Shown: positions 46,201-54,490 of the stretch, piece after piece
Position numbering within the stretch: the stretch's first letter is position 1
How the letters are laid out: each line of letters begins with the position of its first letter
Assembly (NCBI GenBank): GCA_963513935.1
Contig: OY740774.1
Span: forward strand, 88,244,385-88,308,384
Reading direction: 5' to 3'
Length of the DNA: 64,000 nt
From: Aphrophora alni
Taxonomy: Eukaryota; Arthropoda; Insecta; Hemiptera; Aphrophoridae
Notes under the pieces: generated by a model
Told to the model about the DNA's origin: nothing
The model's database searches: none
Seen by the model: only the letters and a program-made list of their open reading frames with translations
Translations under genes and position numbers: made by a program

Positions 46201-47250
46201 TGAGTATTTCTCACAGTCATATAAGTGATATTTTTTGTGTGGATGGGTATGGGTAAAAAGTTAATGCAGTTTTTTTTGCAGGTTTATTTTTATTAAGAAA
46301 ACAAACATGTTTGAATTTTAAAACCGAAATAAAAGTTAACGACCTGCGTCATGACAAATGGCCTCTCTCCTGTTTTGAAACTTGCCTGTAATAAAACTGC
46401 GTGACGTGGGCACTTGAGCTGTTTGTGAAAGTCACTCCTTAGGCGTGGCAGTGTTCAGGTCAAAAGGGCATTATGGGAGTTTGGAAGGTTTTTGGCGGTA
46501 GTGGCCTTGATTTCTCCCCCTCATTTGTTCTTTCCTCATATATACGTAGTATAGGGGACGTTATGCAGTTTGTCAAAAATTCGAGAGTTTTTTTGAAAGA
46601 TTCTCGTGTTCTACAGCACCCGTGGGTGGATTTTAATCAAATTTGATATTTTGGTCACATGTAGGGAAGTTTTTTCTCCTTTTTTATGACTTAAAATTTG
46701 AAGTAGGTGTCATAAAATAAACATTACGATTTTATAAAAATCGGCTCTGACTATTTTCATCAGGTTTTGCCTCTTAGGACCCAAACAAAACATATCTTCA
46801 AAAATAGCCAGTTCGTTTTTTAGTCAAATCCGAAGATAGATTAATGACCCAAATCCTTGTACAAAATCGGAAAAAAAACTACGGTTCAGGAATAATCGGC
46901 AAAAACCAAAAATGAACCTGAGTACGTATTAGGAAGCAAATTTAGGCCCTTATTTAAGTATACAGTATAAATTATTTTTGAAGAAACCGTCCATGGGTCA
47001 TGATTGTTTTCAATTTTTGAAACAACTACCGAACAAACATTTTTGCTGATGATTAGTTTTTATTTGGTTTTGAGGATGTATTAGCGAGAAAGTTCACGCA
47101 TAAAGTTTTTACCACCTTTATTTTGAGTAGTTATTTGTTTTCGTAATGTTTGGTTTTTGTAACAGGTTTGGTTATGACGTAAATGCGATGCCTACGTACA
47201 AAAAAAAAAAAAGATCATGCCTAATTTAATAGTGTTTACAGGTAATGTCT
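46201..47250. other. non-coding spacer
   Basis: No ORF or repeat family recognised. Confidence 0.4.
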
Positions 47251-47542
47251 AATATACAGTGTGTCCCGTAAGTAAACTGCCAAACTTTAGGAAATGATTT
47301 TGTAGGTTAGGATAAAGGAAAAATTAATACATTTTTTCTCCTAAAACGTTTAGTTATCCAGATATCAGCCATATTGTTTTTTTTTTTTTTTTTTTTTTTA
47401 ATTATAACTTTGGATATAGAAAAGATATTGTGTTTTAGTAGTCTACACTCATTTTTATATTAAATGCTGAGCTTGACTTATGAGAAAAATTATACAGTAT
47501 AACAAAGACACAGAACACAATTCTCACAAAAAATACGCCTAA

Positions 47543-47587
47543 GTATCAGACGCGTTTCAACGACAAGGTCGTCCTCTTCAGTGATAC
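47543..47587 (-). ncRNA. hammerhead ribozyme, minus-strand copy
   Basis: Same 45-nt fold as the plus-strand copy, in the left arm: helix I GTATCA with TGATAC; core CTGAAGA; helix II closed by a CTT loop; GAAA; two-base-pair helix III in ACGCGT; predicted cleavage after the GTC. All invariant core positions are present. Confidence 0.75.
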
Positions 47588-47683
47588 ACGAGCTACACCA
47601 ATCAAACTATAATTATAGTTATAACTATAATGTATCATAATAATACATAACACCAATGTTATAGTTTGATTGGTGTAGCTCGT

Positions 47684-47728
47684 GTATCACTGAAGAGGAC
47701 GACCTTGTCGTTGAAACGCGTCTGATAC
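47684..47728 (+). ncRNA. hammerhead ribozyme, plus-strand copy
   Basis: Helix I: GTATCA (47684-47689) pairs perfectly with TGATAC (47723-47728). Core CTGAAGA at 47690-47696 fits CUGANGA. Helix II: GACGAC and GTCGTT pair in six positions (one G-U) around CTT. GAAA at 47713-47716 is followed by CGCG and TC, so helix III has only two pairs (A-U, C-G) with a two-base loop. Predicted scissile site is after C 47722. Very short helix III is known in newt satellite and Penelope-like hammerheads, where a dimer may be the active form. Confidence 0.78.
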
Positions 47729-48099
47729 TTAGGCGTAGTTTTTGTGAGAATTGTGTTCTGTGTGTTTGTTATACTGTACACTCATTTTGTATATTACGTT
47801 TTATAAGTGTACCGAAAATAAATATTTTATTATATTGTATTTTCAAAATAGCAGGCGTTTAAAATACTTAAAAACTGGAAACTAATAATAGGCCTAAGTT
47901 TTTTTACAACACCCAAGATCGGCCTAGAATCAAAATATTTTTTAAATTTTAATACTTTTAATAAACATTAAAATCCATTGTAAAGAAATATACAAAATTC
48001 GTTTTCTTTGGGTTTAAAAAAAGGACACTTTTCTGTCTTCTAGAATATTTTGTAAAGTTAATGGGTTTGACAGCTTACATACGGGACACTCTGTATAGA

Positions 48100-48290
48100 A
48101 TAAGTTTTACTAAAAGACAGGTTATGGGAAAGTTAATTGTAATCTAATTATTATTATATGACCAATAAGTAATCACCAATATTAAGATGTATTATTATAT
48201 ACTGTTAATTATTGGTGTATTTTAGTTGTGTTTGTAATTTTGATTTCAACAGCAGCCTACACTACATCCTACATGTTTTAAAATCCATGA
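48100..48290. repeat. paralogous segment, empty-site copy
   Basis: GGGAAAGTTAATTGTAA, GTAATCACCAATATT, ATGTATTATTATATACTG, then TTAA directly followed by TATTGGTGTATTTTAG. It aligns to both flanks of the 162-bp insertion at 25321-25482. Confidence 0.75.
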
Positions 48291-48494
48291 AATATCTAAA
48301 AGATAATACAGCAAAATAACTAAAATTCAATATTAAAAAAACAAATTTACAGAGACTAACCACAACAAGAACCAAGAGGTCAAATGAAAGTCAAAATTTA
48401 TGGTTATTTTTAGTATTGTTAGGTATTAAAGTTAACAAAAGCTAAAGGTTTTTGAATGAAAGCATAATACAACCACATCGGTCAGGTCTTCTAA

Positions 48495-48548
48495 CTCAAA
48501 TTTCTACCTGAGACAAATAGTCCCTCCCTCCACCCCAAGTAGTTACTT
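48495..48548. repeat. left remainder of a broken 220-240 bp tandem unit
   Basis: TTTCTACCTGAGACAAATAG, TCCCTCCCTCCA and AGTAGTTACTT match the 3' end of the units at 55634-56396. The LTR element separates this end from its continuation at 55634. Confidence 0.85.
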
Positions 48549-48698
48549 TGCCATCGCCTCTTTACATTGGAACCGATTCACCCGACTTACAAAAACCAAC
48601 ACTTCTCGGCGTTTGGTCACACCAAACGCTGAGAACACTTCCCCGCACTTCTCCCGGACCTCAGTGCCGGCAACCTGGGCCAACAAAACACCTACATC

Positions 48699-48722
48699 TC
48701 CCCTTACTGTCGAACAGTAAGG
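48699..48722. repeat. perfect hairpin in U3
   Basis: CCCTTACTGT and ACAGTAAGGG around CGA; ten base pairs. Confidence 0.85.
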
Positions 48723-48883
48723 GCAGCTCGCTGATTGGTCCAGGCTCAACTCGCGATAAACCGCGAAAAACCGCGAAACACACTTTCGCTAAACTCAAAA
48801 CTTCAGACTATGCGACCCAATCACAGCACGCTACACCACCCCTGCTTCTAGCCAGCCTGTGATTGGATCGCGTCATAGTGAAA

Positions 48884-48912
48884 GTAGAACAATGGCTTTT
48901 CCATTGTTCTAC
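48884..48912. repeat. perfect 12-bp hairpin just upstream of the TATA box
   Basis: GTAGAACAATGG and CCATTGTTCTAC around CTTTT. Confidence 0.9.
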
Positions 48913-48924
48913 GCTCCAGAATAC

Positions 48925-48932
48925 TATATAAA
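48925..48932 (+). promoter_or_regulatory. LTR TATA box
   Basis: TATATAAA, set in the loop of GAATACT/AGTATTC. TCAGATC about 30 bp downstream (near 48957) could be the initiator, which would make U3 about 408 bp and R-U5 about 735 bp. Confidence 0.65.
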
Positions 48933-49275
48933 CTGTAGTATTCTCAAAAAATTCATCAGATCTCATCGTGTTCTTCTTAGAACACGATCTTACATGTGAA
49001 CACTCAGATCCTTCCGAGGAGTCTGAGTTACAACCTTGTTTTGTACTATCTCATTTACCAGCAGTAGAGATACTCCAGAGTCAACGACTAAAGCCGCATC
49101 TAAAATCTTAAATTCAAACTTTGTTCTTTTTTTTTTTTCTTATTCTCAAACACATCAACTCGCCTCCCGTCAGGGAAATAGCTAAGTAGGGGAAACCCGG
49201 CGAGCTACTACCTTCACCGCCTCCCGTAAGGGAAATTCAGTAGGGTAGTGGTTACCCGGCGGACCCCTGTGCTAT

Positions 49276-49569
49276 ATGCCGGGGAGGCGAAACAATCAGC
49301 AGCGTCGAGCGGTACGACGACTGCAAAGAAAAGTTAGCCGTGAGTTGCGGAAGTCTACGGCCCATCAGTCTGGGGCAATCCTGAACGGACCTACCAAGGA
49401 CCAAACTCCGTCTCCGCAACTTTACGGACCTTTTCAGGGCCAAACTCTGGCACCGTGCCCGATGTGGCGTAAACCTACTCCCATTACCGCCATACCTCTT
49501 CCTTACTCCTATACCATCCCCAACCTCCCATATTATGATCCCCGAGCACCGTACTATTTTTACTTTTAA
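49276..49569 (+). CDS. 97-residue basic protein encoded within the 5' LTR
   Basis: Starts at ATG 49276 (MPGRRNNQQRRAVRRL...) and stops at TAA 49567-49569. The N-terminal third is strongly basic and helix-like (RRAVRRLQRKVSRELRKS); the rest is Pro/Tyr/Thr-rich and ends YYDPRAPYYFYF. It lies downstream of the likely transcription start, about 320 nt into the RNA. It is in the same frame as gag: the stop is followed by an open frame running through the LTR end and PBS into gag. I recognise no family. It could be an upstream ORF, a leader extension of Gag by stop readthrough, or chance; the identical second copy in the 3' LTR adds no evidence, being a duplicate. Confidence 0.45.
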   Translation: MPGRRNNQQRRAVRRLQRKVSRELRKSTAHQSGAILNGPTKDQTPSPQLYGPFQGQTLAPCPMWRKPTPITAIPLPYSYTIPNLPYYDPRAPYYFYF

Positions 49570-49693
49570 ACGTTAAAACCCGACTCTTTCACCATTCCCC
49601 GCTCCAAAAATCCATCACCGGCCAGACAGCCGACGTACACCACCACCTACTTTGCCTATTCACCTCATAACGACAGAGAGAGCCGACGTCAAT

Positions 49694-49711
49694 TGGCGGC
49701 CGCAACGTGGG
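49694..49711 (+). other. primer binding site
   Basis: TGGCGGCCGCAACGTGGG begins two bases after the LTR, with the TGG expected from a tRNA CCA end. It resembles tRNA-Arg sites of some insect gypsy-type elements from memory; the tRNA was not verified. Confidence 0.65.
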
Positions 49712-49863
49712 ACCGACTTTCTTCGGACGAAGAAGTGACCTTCGCCCCGACTACTTCTGGGAGGACACAACCCAGTGGCGCCCGACACCAACACCAGCAC
49801 CAACACCAACACCAGCATCAACACCAACACCAGCAACCACACCAGCACACTTCCGACTTAGAG

Positions 49864-50832
49864 ATGGCTCCGACGCTGAGATCCCAGCTAAAGACCTGTG
49901 CCAACGAGACCTGCCACAGCCAAAGTGACATCTTCGCTTCCTGCTGCCGCTGTGACCAGCTTCAACACCATGCCTGCATCGGTTGGCCGGAAGTGGAGAT
50001 TCCGAATGCAGCTTACACCTGCAAAGCTTGCATAGATATTCCCCCTACACCAACAGGCCCACCTTCCACCACACCAGACCCTAACCTCCTGAACTCCCTC
50101 CTGCAACTCCTTTCCCAGGCACAACCACCACCTACCACACCACTACCAGATTTTTCAGGCGATGGAGCGGAAGATCCAGTCGATTTTCTTCGCCAGGCTG
50201 AGGAAATCCTTATCCAGCGGAGATCGCCTAAGACACACTGGACCAGGACCACTGCCGCACAGCTCCGTGGATCAGCCGAGAGGTGGTACCGGATCTACAG
50301 TGACGCTGGGCTAAACTGGGAGGAATTCTCCGAACGACTGCGAGCACGCTTTAACTCGCCAGCTGTGGTTGCTGAACTCCAAGCAGAACTCTATGGGAGG
50401 AAGCAAAACTCCAGCGAGCCCGCAGACTCCTTCCTCCTACGGAAGACGCGCCTGATGAAGAGGCTACAGCCGCAGTCCAGCGAGACGACCCGGGTGCAGA
50501 CGTTCTTGGAACTACTCCTTCCCGGCCTGAGATCCAGACTCAGGGGAAGTGACCTCACCACCACTCAAGAGCTGATGGACAGAGCCCGAGCCGTCGAAAG
50601 AGACCTCCAGGACGAGACCAGAACCACGACCAGACCTACAAGAGACGACAAATACCGGCCAACACCCCCGCCTGCCGCTACCAGACCACCACCACCACCA
50701 GCTAGGGACCCGAAGTGCCAGTACTGTCCCGAGTACCACTACCACCGGGACTGCCCAGTACTGAAGAAGAGACGGGAGACGCCGGAAAACTGGAGAGGGA
50801 CAGGAAGCGCGCCCAAGCCTGCCCCACAATAG
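49864..50832 (+). CDS. gag: Gag with a PHD-like zinc finger
   Basis: I chose the first ATG in the frame, in good context (GAGATGG), giving 322 residues; the frame is open back to 49570 without an ATG, through a His-Gln run coded by a CACCAACACCAG microsatellite (about 49785-49850). From this start: a zinc finger with C12, C17, C27, C30, H35, C38, C53 and C56 in C4HC3 order, with Y-T-C-K-A-C closing it, like a PHD finger; a Pro-rich linker; a retrotransposon-gag capsid-type domain at about 95-250 (LRGSAERWYRIYSDAGLNWE, FSERLRARFN); and a nucleocapsid-like C285-x2-C288...H294-x2-C297. A basic tail precedes the stop. PHD fingers usually read histone H3 tails; here that role is only inferred. It overlaps pol by 118 nt. 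Confidence 0.88.
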   Translation: MAPTLRSQLKTCANETCHSQSDIFASCCRCDQLQHHACIGWPEVEIPNAAYTCKACIDIPPTPTGPPSTTPDPNLLNSLLQLLSQAQPPPTTPLPDFSGDGAEDPVDFLRQAEEILIQRRSPKTHWTRTTAAQLRGSAERWYRIYSDAGLNWEEFSERLRARFNSPAVVAELQAELYGRKQNSSEPADSFLLRKTRLMKRLQPQSSETTRVQTFLELLLPGLRSRLRGSDLTTTQELMDRARAVERDLQDETRTTTRPTRDDKYRPTPPPAATRPPPPPARDPKCQYCPEYHYHRDCPVLKKRRETPENWRGTGSAPKPAPQ

Positions 50833-53800
50833 AACTCGGCGCTATCTGCAACGCCATTCCGGGAAGCCGGCTGCCACGGATTCACCTACAAATAGGCCAG
50901 AAGACCATCCTGGCGCTAGTGGACTCCGCTGCCAGCAGGAACTTCATCCGGACTGACCAGCTAGACCCCGACGCCCGTCTCCAGGAAGCACCAACCACCG
51001 CCCGCCTCGCAGACCACCACGCACGCCTGCAGATCCGAGGAGAAGTCTGCCTCAACACCTCCCTCCAGGGACAACAGATGCCGGTGAGCTTCTTAGTCGC
51101 CGACACTCTGCAGGAACCAGCCCTCCTCGGATACCCATGGTTACAGGACCAGCACGCAGTCTGCGACTTTCACTCCGGGACCTTGACCTTCGGACTCCGT
51201 GATCGACTCAGCCTGTCATGGACCACCTCAGCTCCCCAGAAGAGGACAGCGCCCGCCATCTTTTTGGACAGAATCGACCACGGACTTCCGAAGGACCAAG
51301 AAGACAAATTCACCAGCATGATCCAACGCCACTCACCTGCCTTCCATACCGACGGACCCCTGGGGAGAACCAGCAGCCTCCGCCATGAGATCCAGCTACG
51401 GAACAACACACCGATCCGCCAGACGCCCTACCGATGTTCACCAGAGAAGAGGAAGGTAATCGCTGACCAGATCCAGGAGATGCTCTCCGCCGGGATCATC
51501 GAGCCTTCAACTTCACCCTACAGTTCACCAATCGTGTTAGTGAAGAAGAAGGACGGTCAGCCGAGGTTCTGCGTAGACTACCGCAGACTCAACGAAGTTA
51601 CCATCGACGCCCCGCAGAACCTTCCCGTCATCCACCAGGCCCTCAAGGACATCGGAAGTGCCAACGTTTTCACCACCCTGGATCTCAAGAGCGGCTACTG
51701 GCAGATCCCCATGGAGGAGACTTCAAAGACCTACACCGCCTTCACCACCCCGGAAGGAAGACACTATCAGTTCTCCGTCATGCCGTTCGGGCTGAAAAAC
51801 GCCCCCAGCACCTTTCAGCGCCTCATGACGGAGAAAGTACTACCTCACTGTGACCGAGACGCCTGCATCGCCTACCTAGATGATATCATCATTTTCTCCA
51901 AGGATTGGGACAGCCATCGCCACCACGTGGACCGCGTTCTTGAAGAACTAGAGCGCCAGGGACTTACCTGTCACTTGGAGAAATGCAGCTTCGGGAAGGC
52001 GAACCTAGACTACCTCGGTCACACCATCACCAGCGCAGGGAACCAGCCTCAGGACCACCACATCTTGTCCATCCAAGACGCTGCCACACCGAAGACGCGG
52101 AAGGAGGCTCGACAGTTCGTGGGAATATGCAACTGGCTCCGAGAGTACGTGCCGAACTTCGCGGAGACCATAGCACCTATCACGGACACCATCGCCTCCA
52201 AGAAGCCCTTCAAGTGGACACCGGCAGCTGACACCGCCTTCGCCCAGACAAAGGAAGTCCTGAGGAAGCCCCTGCTTCTCCACCGCCCAGCTGACAACCT
52301 ACCCTTCTTTCTCCAAACCGACGCCAGCCAGATAGGAATGGGTGCAGTGCTGTACCAGGAGACCCCGCAGAAGGAACGCCGCATCCTCAGTTACGCCAGC
52401 GCCAAGTTCACCCCGACGGAGCAACGCTACCACAGCAACGAGCAGGAGTGTCTCGCTGTTGTGTGGGCCATCAAGCGTTACCGAGCCTATCTCGAAGATA
52501 GGACCTTCACGCTTCGGACGGATAACAAGAGCTTAACTTGGTTGCAGCAGATGAAGGACCACAAGTCGAAACTTACCAGATGGGCGCTTCTTCTGCAGGA
52601 ATATTCGTTTACCATCGAGCACTGCCCCGGCCGAACGAACGACTTACCCGACGCCTTATCGAGACGACCTCAGGAAGGAGCCACCCCGGAGGATGCTGGC
52701 CACTCAGACCGATTGCTGCCTCCTACTGTAAAGGAGGACTCACAGGAAGCCGGAGAGCCAGCCATCAACCAGGCGGAGCCCCTAACGCTGTTCGACGAGG
52801 TGAAGGACGCACAGGCCGCAGATCCAGACATCAGGCGCATCCAAGAACGACTCCAGAGGATCCATCAGAAGACAGCCCAGCAACGGACTCCCGGCGACCA
52901 GGACTTCTGCAACACTCACCGAAGTGACGACACAGGAACCTGGAAGTCCTACAAGGCGAGCCCCGACAGCTGGAAACTTCTGGTGCCTAGACCCCTACAT
53001 CCCCGTCTGCTCTACGAGTTCCACGACAGCCCCACAGCCGGACACCCAGGACGAGACGAGACTCTGCGAGCTCTGCAGCAGCACTATACCTGGCGTACCA
53101 TAAGAAGAGATGTGGAACACCACGTCAGACAGTGCCTCCTGTGCTCCTGCATCAAGGCCAGCCGACCGCAGGGACAACCGCCGCAGAGACCTCACCAGCC
53201 CAGCAGCCCTTTCGATACCATCGCCCTGGACCTCATGGGACCGTATCCGCTGACGAACAATAAGAAACGCTACATTCTGGTGGTAACTGACATGTTCACC
53301 CGTTGGACCGAAGCATACCCTCTATGCAACCAGGAAACCTGCCGCATCATCACAGCTCTGCAGCAGGACTTCTTTCCACGCTGGGGGTACCCCCGAGCCA
53401 TCCTCTCGGACAACGGACGTCAGTTCACCAGCCAGGAATGGACTCTATTTTGTCAGCGGCTACAGATTCAGCCCTGGACCACGCCGATCTATCACCCTCG
53501 TTCAAATCCGACGGAGCGAAGAAACCAAGGCATCAAGGTTGGACTACGGCTCCATCTTCTACACGAACCGCACCAGAAGTGGAGCCAGCATCTCCCCAGT
53601 ATCCTCTTCAACTTACGAACGCGCCTGAACGCTGCCATTGGCCTGACGCCCAGCGAAGCCGCCTTAGGGTACAATCTGAAGAGGCCTGGGGAATGGAAGC
53701 TACCTGCACCACCAAGACGCCCGCCTTCGAATCGCTGCGCCGAGATGAGAAGACACCAGGCTGACTACCACCCAATCCCCGAGACTACTACACCACCACG

Positions 53801-54023
53801 CTACCAGCCCGGTCATCTGGTGATGACTCGCACTCATCCTCTCTCCGACGCTGCTGCCCGACGACACGCTGGTTTTGAACAACGCTGGGAAGGACCGCAT
53901 CCAGTCCAGGACTACGCTGGAGGCAACTGTTACTGGATCCTGAGAGGCTCCCAGCTTGTGAAAATCCACATCGAGGACCTAAAGCCCGCACCGCAGCCAT
54001 CACCAGAACCCGACCAACCGTGA
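50715..54023 (+). CDS. pol: Pol polyprotein: protease, RT, RNase H, integrase
   Basis: 1102 codons from the first ATG, in the -1 frame relative to gag, so expression is probably by frameshift in the 118-nt overlap; I see no textbook slippery heptamer. Numbering from that ATG: protease ALVDSAASRNF at about 67-77, active site D-S-A where D-T-G or D-S-G is usual; RT with D323 (TLDLKSGYW) and YLDD at 387-390; RNase H with D536, the E near 577, D603 and D646; integrase zinc finger H770, H777, C807, C810; integrase core D839, D899, E934 (D-x59-D-x34-E). The C-terminal segment (GHLVMTR...HIEDLKPAP) is of the usual gypsy type without an obvious chromodomain. All catalytic acidic residues are present and the frame is uninterrupted. 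Confidence 0.95.
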   Translation: MPVLSRVPLPPGLPSTEEETGDAGKLERDRKRAQACPTIELGAICNAIPGSRLPRIHLQIGQKTILALVDSAASRNFIRTDQLDPDARLQEAPTTARLADHHARLQIRGEVCLNTSLQGQQMPVSFLVADTLQEPALLGYPWLQDQHAVCDFHSGTLTFGLRDRLSLSWTTSAPQKRTAPAIFLDRIDHGLPKDQEDKFTSMIQRHSPAFHTDGPLGRTSSLRHEIQLRNNTPIRQTPYRCSPEKRKVIADQIQEMLSAGIIEPSTSPYSSPIVLVKKKDGQPRFCVDYRRLNEVTIDAPQNLPVIHQALKDIGSANVFTTLDLKSGYWQIPMEETSKTYTAFTTPEGRHYQFSVMPFGLKNAPSTFQRLMTEKVLPHCDRDACIAYLDDIIIFSKDWDSHRHHVDRVLEELERQGLTCHLEKCSFGKANLDYLGHTITSAGNQPQDHHILSIQDAATPKTRKEARQFVGICNWLREYVPNFAETIAPITDTIASKKPFKWTPAADTAFAQTKEVLRKPLLLHRPADNLPFFLQTDASQIGMGAVLYQETPQKERRILSYASAKFTPTEQRYHSNEQECLAVVWAIKRYRAYLEDRTFTLRTDNKSLTWLQQMKDHKSKLTRWALLLQEYSFTIEHCPGRTNDLPDALSRRPQEGATPEDAGHSDRLLPPTVKEDSQEAGEPAINQAEPLTLFDEVKDAQAADPDIRRIQERLQRIHQKTAQQRTPGDQDFCNTHRSDDTGTWKSYKASPDSWKLLVPRPLHPRLLYEFHDSPTAGHPGRDETLRALQQHYTWRTIRRDVEHHVRQCLLCSCIKASRPQGQPPQRPHQPSSPFDTIALDLMGPYPLTNNKKRYILVVTDMFTRWTEAYPLCNQETCRIITALQQDFFPRWGYPRAILSDNGRQFTSQEWTLFCQRLQIQPWTTPIYHPRSNPTERRNQGIKVGLRLHLLHEPHQKWSQHLPSILFNLRTRLNAAIGLTPSEAALGYNLKRPGEWKLPAPPRRPPSNRCAEMRRHQADYHPIPETTTPPRYQPGHLVMTRTHPLSDAAARRHAGFEQRWEGPHPVQDYAGGNCYWILRGSQLVKIHIEDLKPAPQPSPEPDQP

Positions 54024-54473
54024 GTGAGTGTAATACAGTGACTCTTACCTCCCTTCCCCATATATAAACATTCTTTGTGAACAGACACTATTATATTTTT
54101 GTATCCCCATTATAAACATTTTCGATGTCTTCCCTATATTATGTCACCCACCCCCATGAACTATGCCTAAGGGCCAAAAACAATATTTTTCTCATTCTCT
54201 GTATGTACCTTTTTTTTTTTTCCTCGTATATTTTTGTCGGGTATGATGTTAGTGTGTAAGATTATATTTTCCGTTTATTATTGTCGGGTACGTTGTTAGC
54301 CTGTAAGATATCATTTCTGTAAATCTCTACTATGTATTGTTAGTTTTAAGACATTTGGTCAATAAAACATATTTTGGTTGTTTTCTTTGGGTAACCTCTT
54401 TCTGCTGGTATACTACACTCACATCCACCAAAACTCTCAACAGCAAAACTCAACACTAGGGTAAATCAGTTCC
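54024..54473 (+). other. 3' untranslated region between pol and PPT
   Basis: AT-rich, unlike the coding part. It has two related segments (TTTTTGTCGGGTATGATGTT and TTATTGTCGGGTACGTTGTT) and an AATAAA at about 54361. No env or accessory frame. Confidence 0.75.
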
Positions 54474-54490
54474 ACAAGTGAGGGGGGATT
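54474..54490 (+). other. polypurine tract
   Basis: AAGTGAGGGGGGATT directly precedes the 3' LTR, in the expected place for plus-strand priming. Confidence 0.85.

Larger units (their letters stand above)
47463..47776. mobile_element. 314-bp insertion with head-to-head hammerhead ribozymes
   Basis: Flanked by TACACTCATTTTTATATTA (47444-47462) and TACACTCATTTTGTATATTA (from 47777), a near-identical 19-20 bp target duplication. A unique 30-nt segment is followed by two inverted 120-bp arms (47493-47612 and 47659-47778, two mismatches) around a 46-nt spacer. Each arm carries one complete hammerhead fold. No reverse transcriptase is present. The closest known carriers are the pseudo-LTRs of Penelope-like elements, which also show inverted arrangements and variable target duplications. 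Confidence 0.75.
47257..48093. mobile_element. MITE with CAG..GTGTCCCGTA termini, host of a nested insertion
   Basis: Left CAGTGTGTCCCGTAAGTAAA and, in reverse, right CAGAGTGTCCCGTATGTAAG, both followed inward by C-TG-x-CAAAC. TA on each side (47255-47256, 48094-48095). Without the 47463-47776 insertion and its target repeat it would be about 500 bp. It includes a poly-T run at 47371-47399. No ORF. Confidence 0.85.
48549..49691 (+). repeat. 5' LTR (1143 bp)
   Basis: Starts TGCCATCGCC and ends GACGTCA, the usual TG...CA. It contains, in order, a hairpin at 48699-48722, a hairpin at 48884-48912, a TATA box inside a third hairpin, two related CGCCTCCCGT(C/A)AGGGAAAT blocks at about 49162 and 49219, and a 97-codon open frame. 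No AATAAA was seen in it. Confidence 0.96.

Noticed and set aside
49660..54003. Many 60-150 codon frames on both strands across the LTR element
   Set aside because: Shadows of gag and pol in GC-rich sequence; none has its own domain signature.
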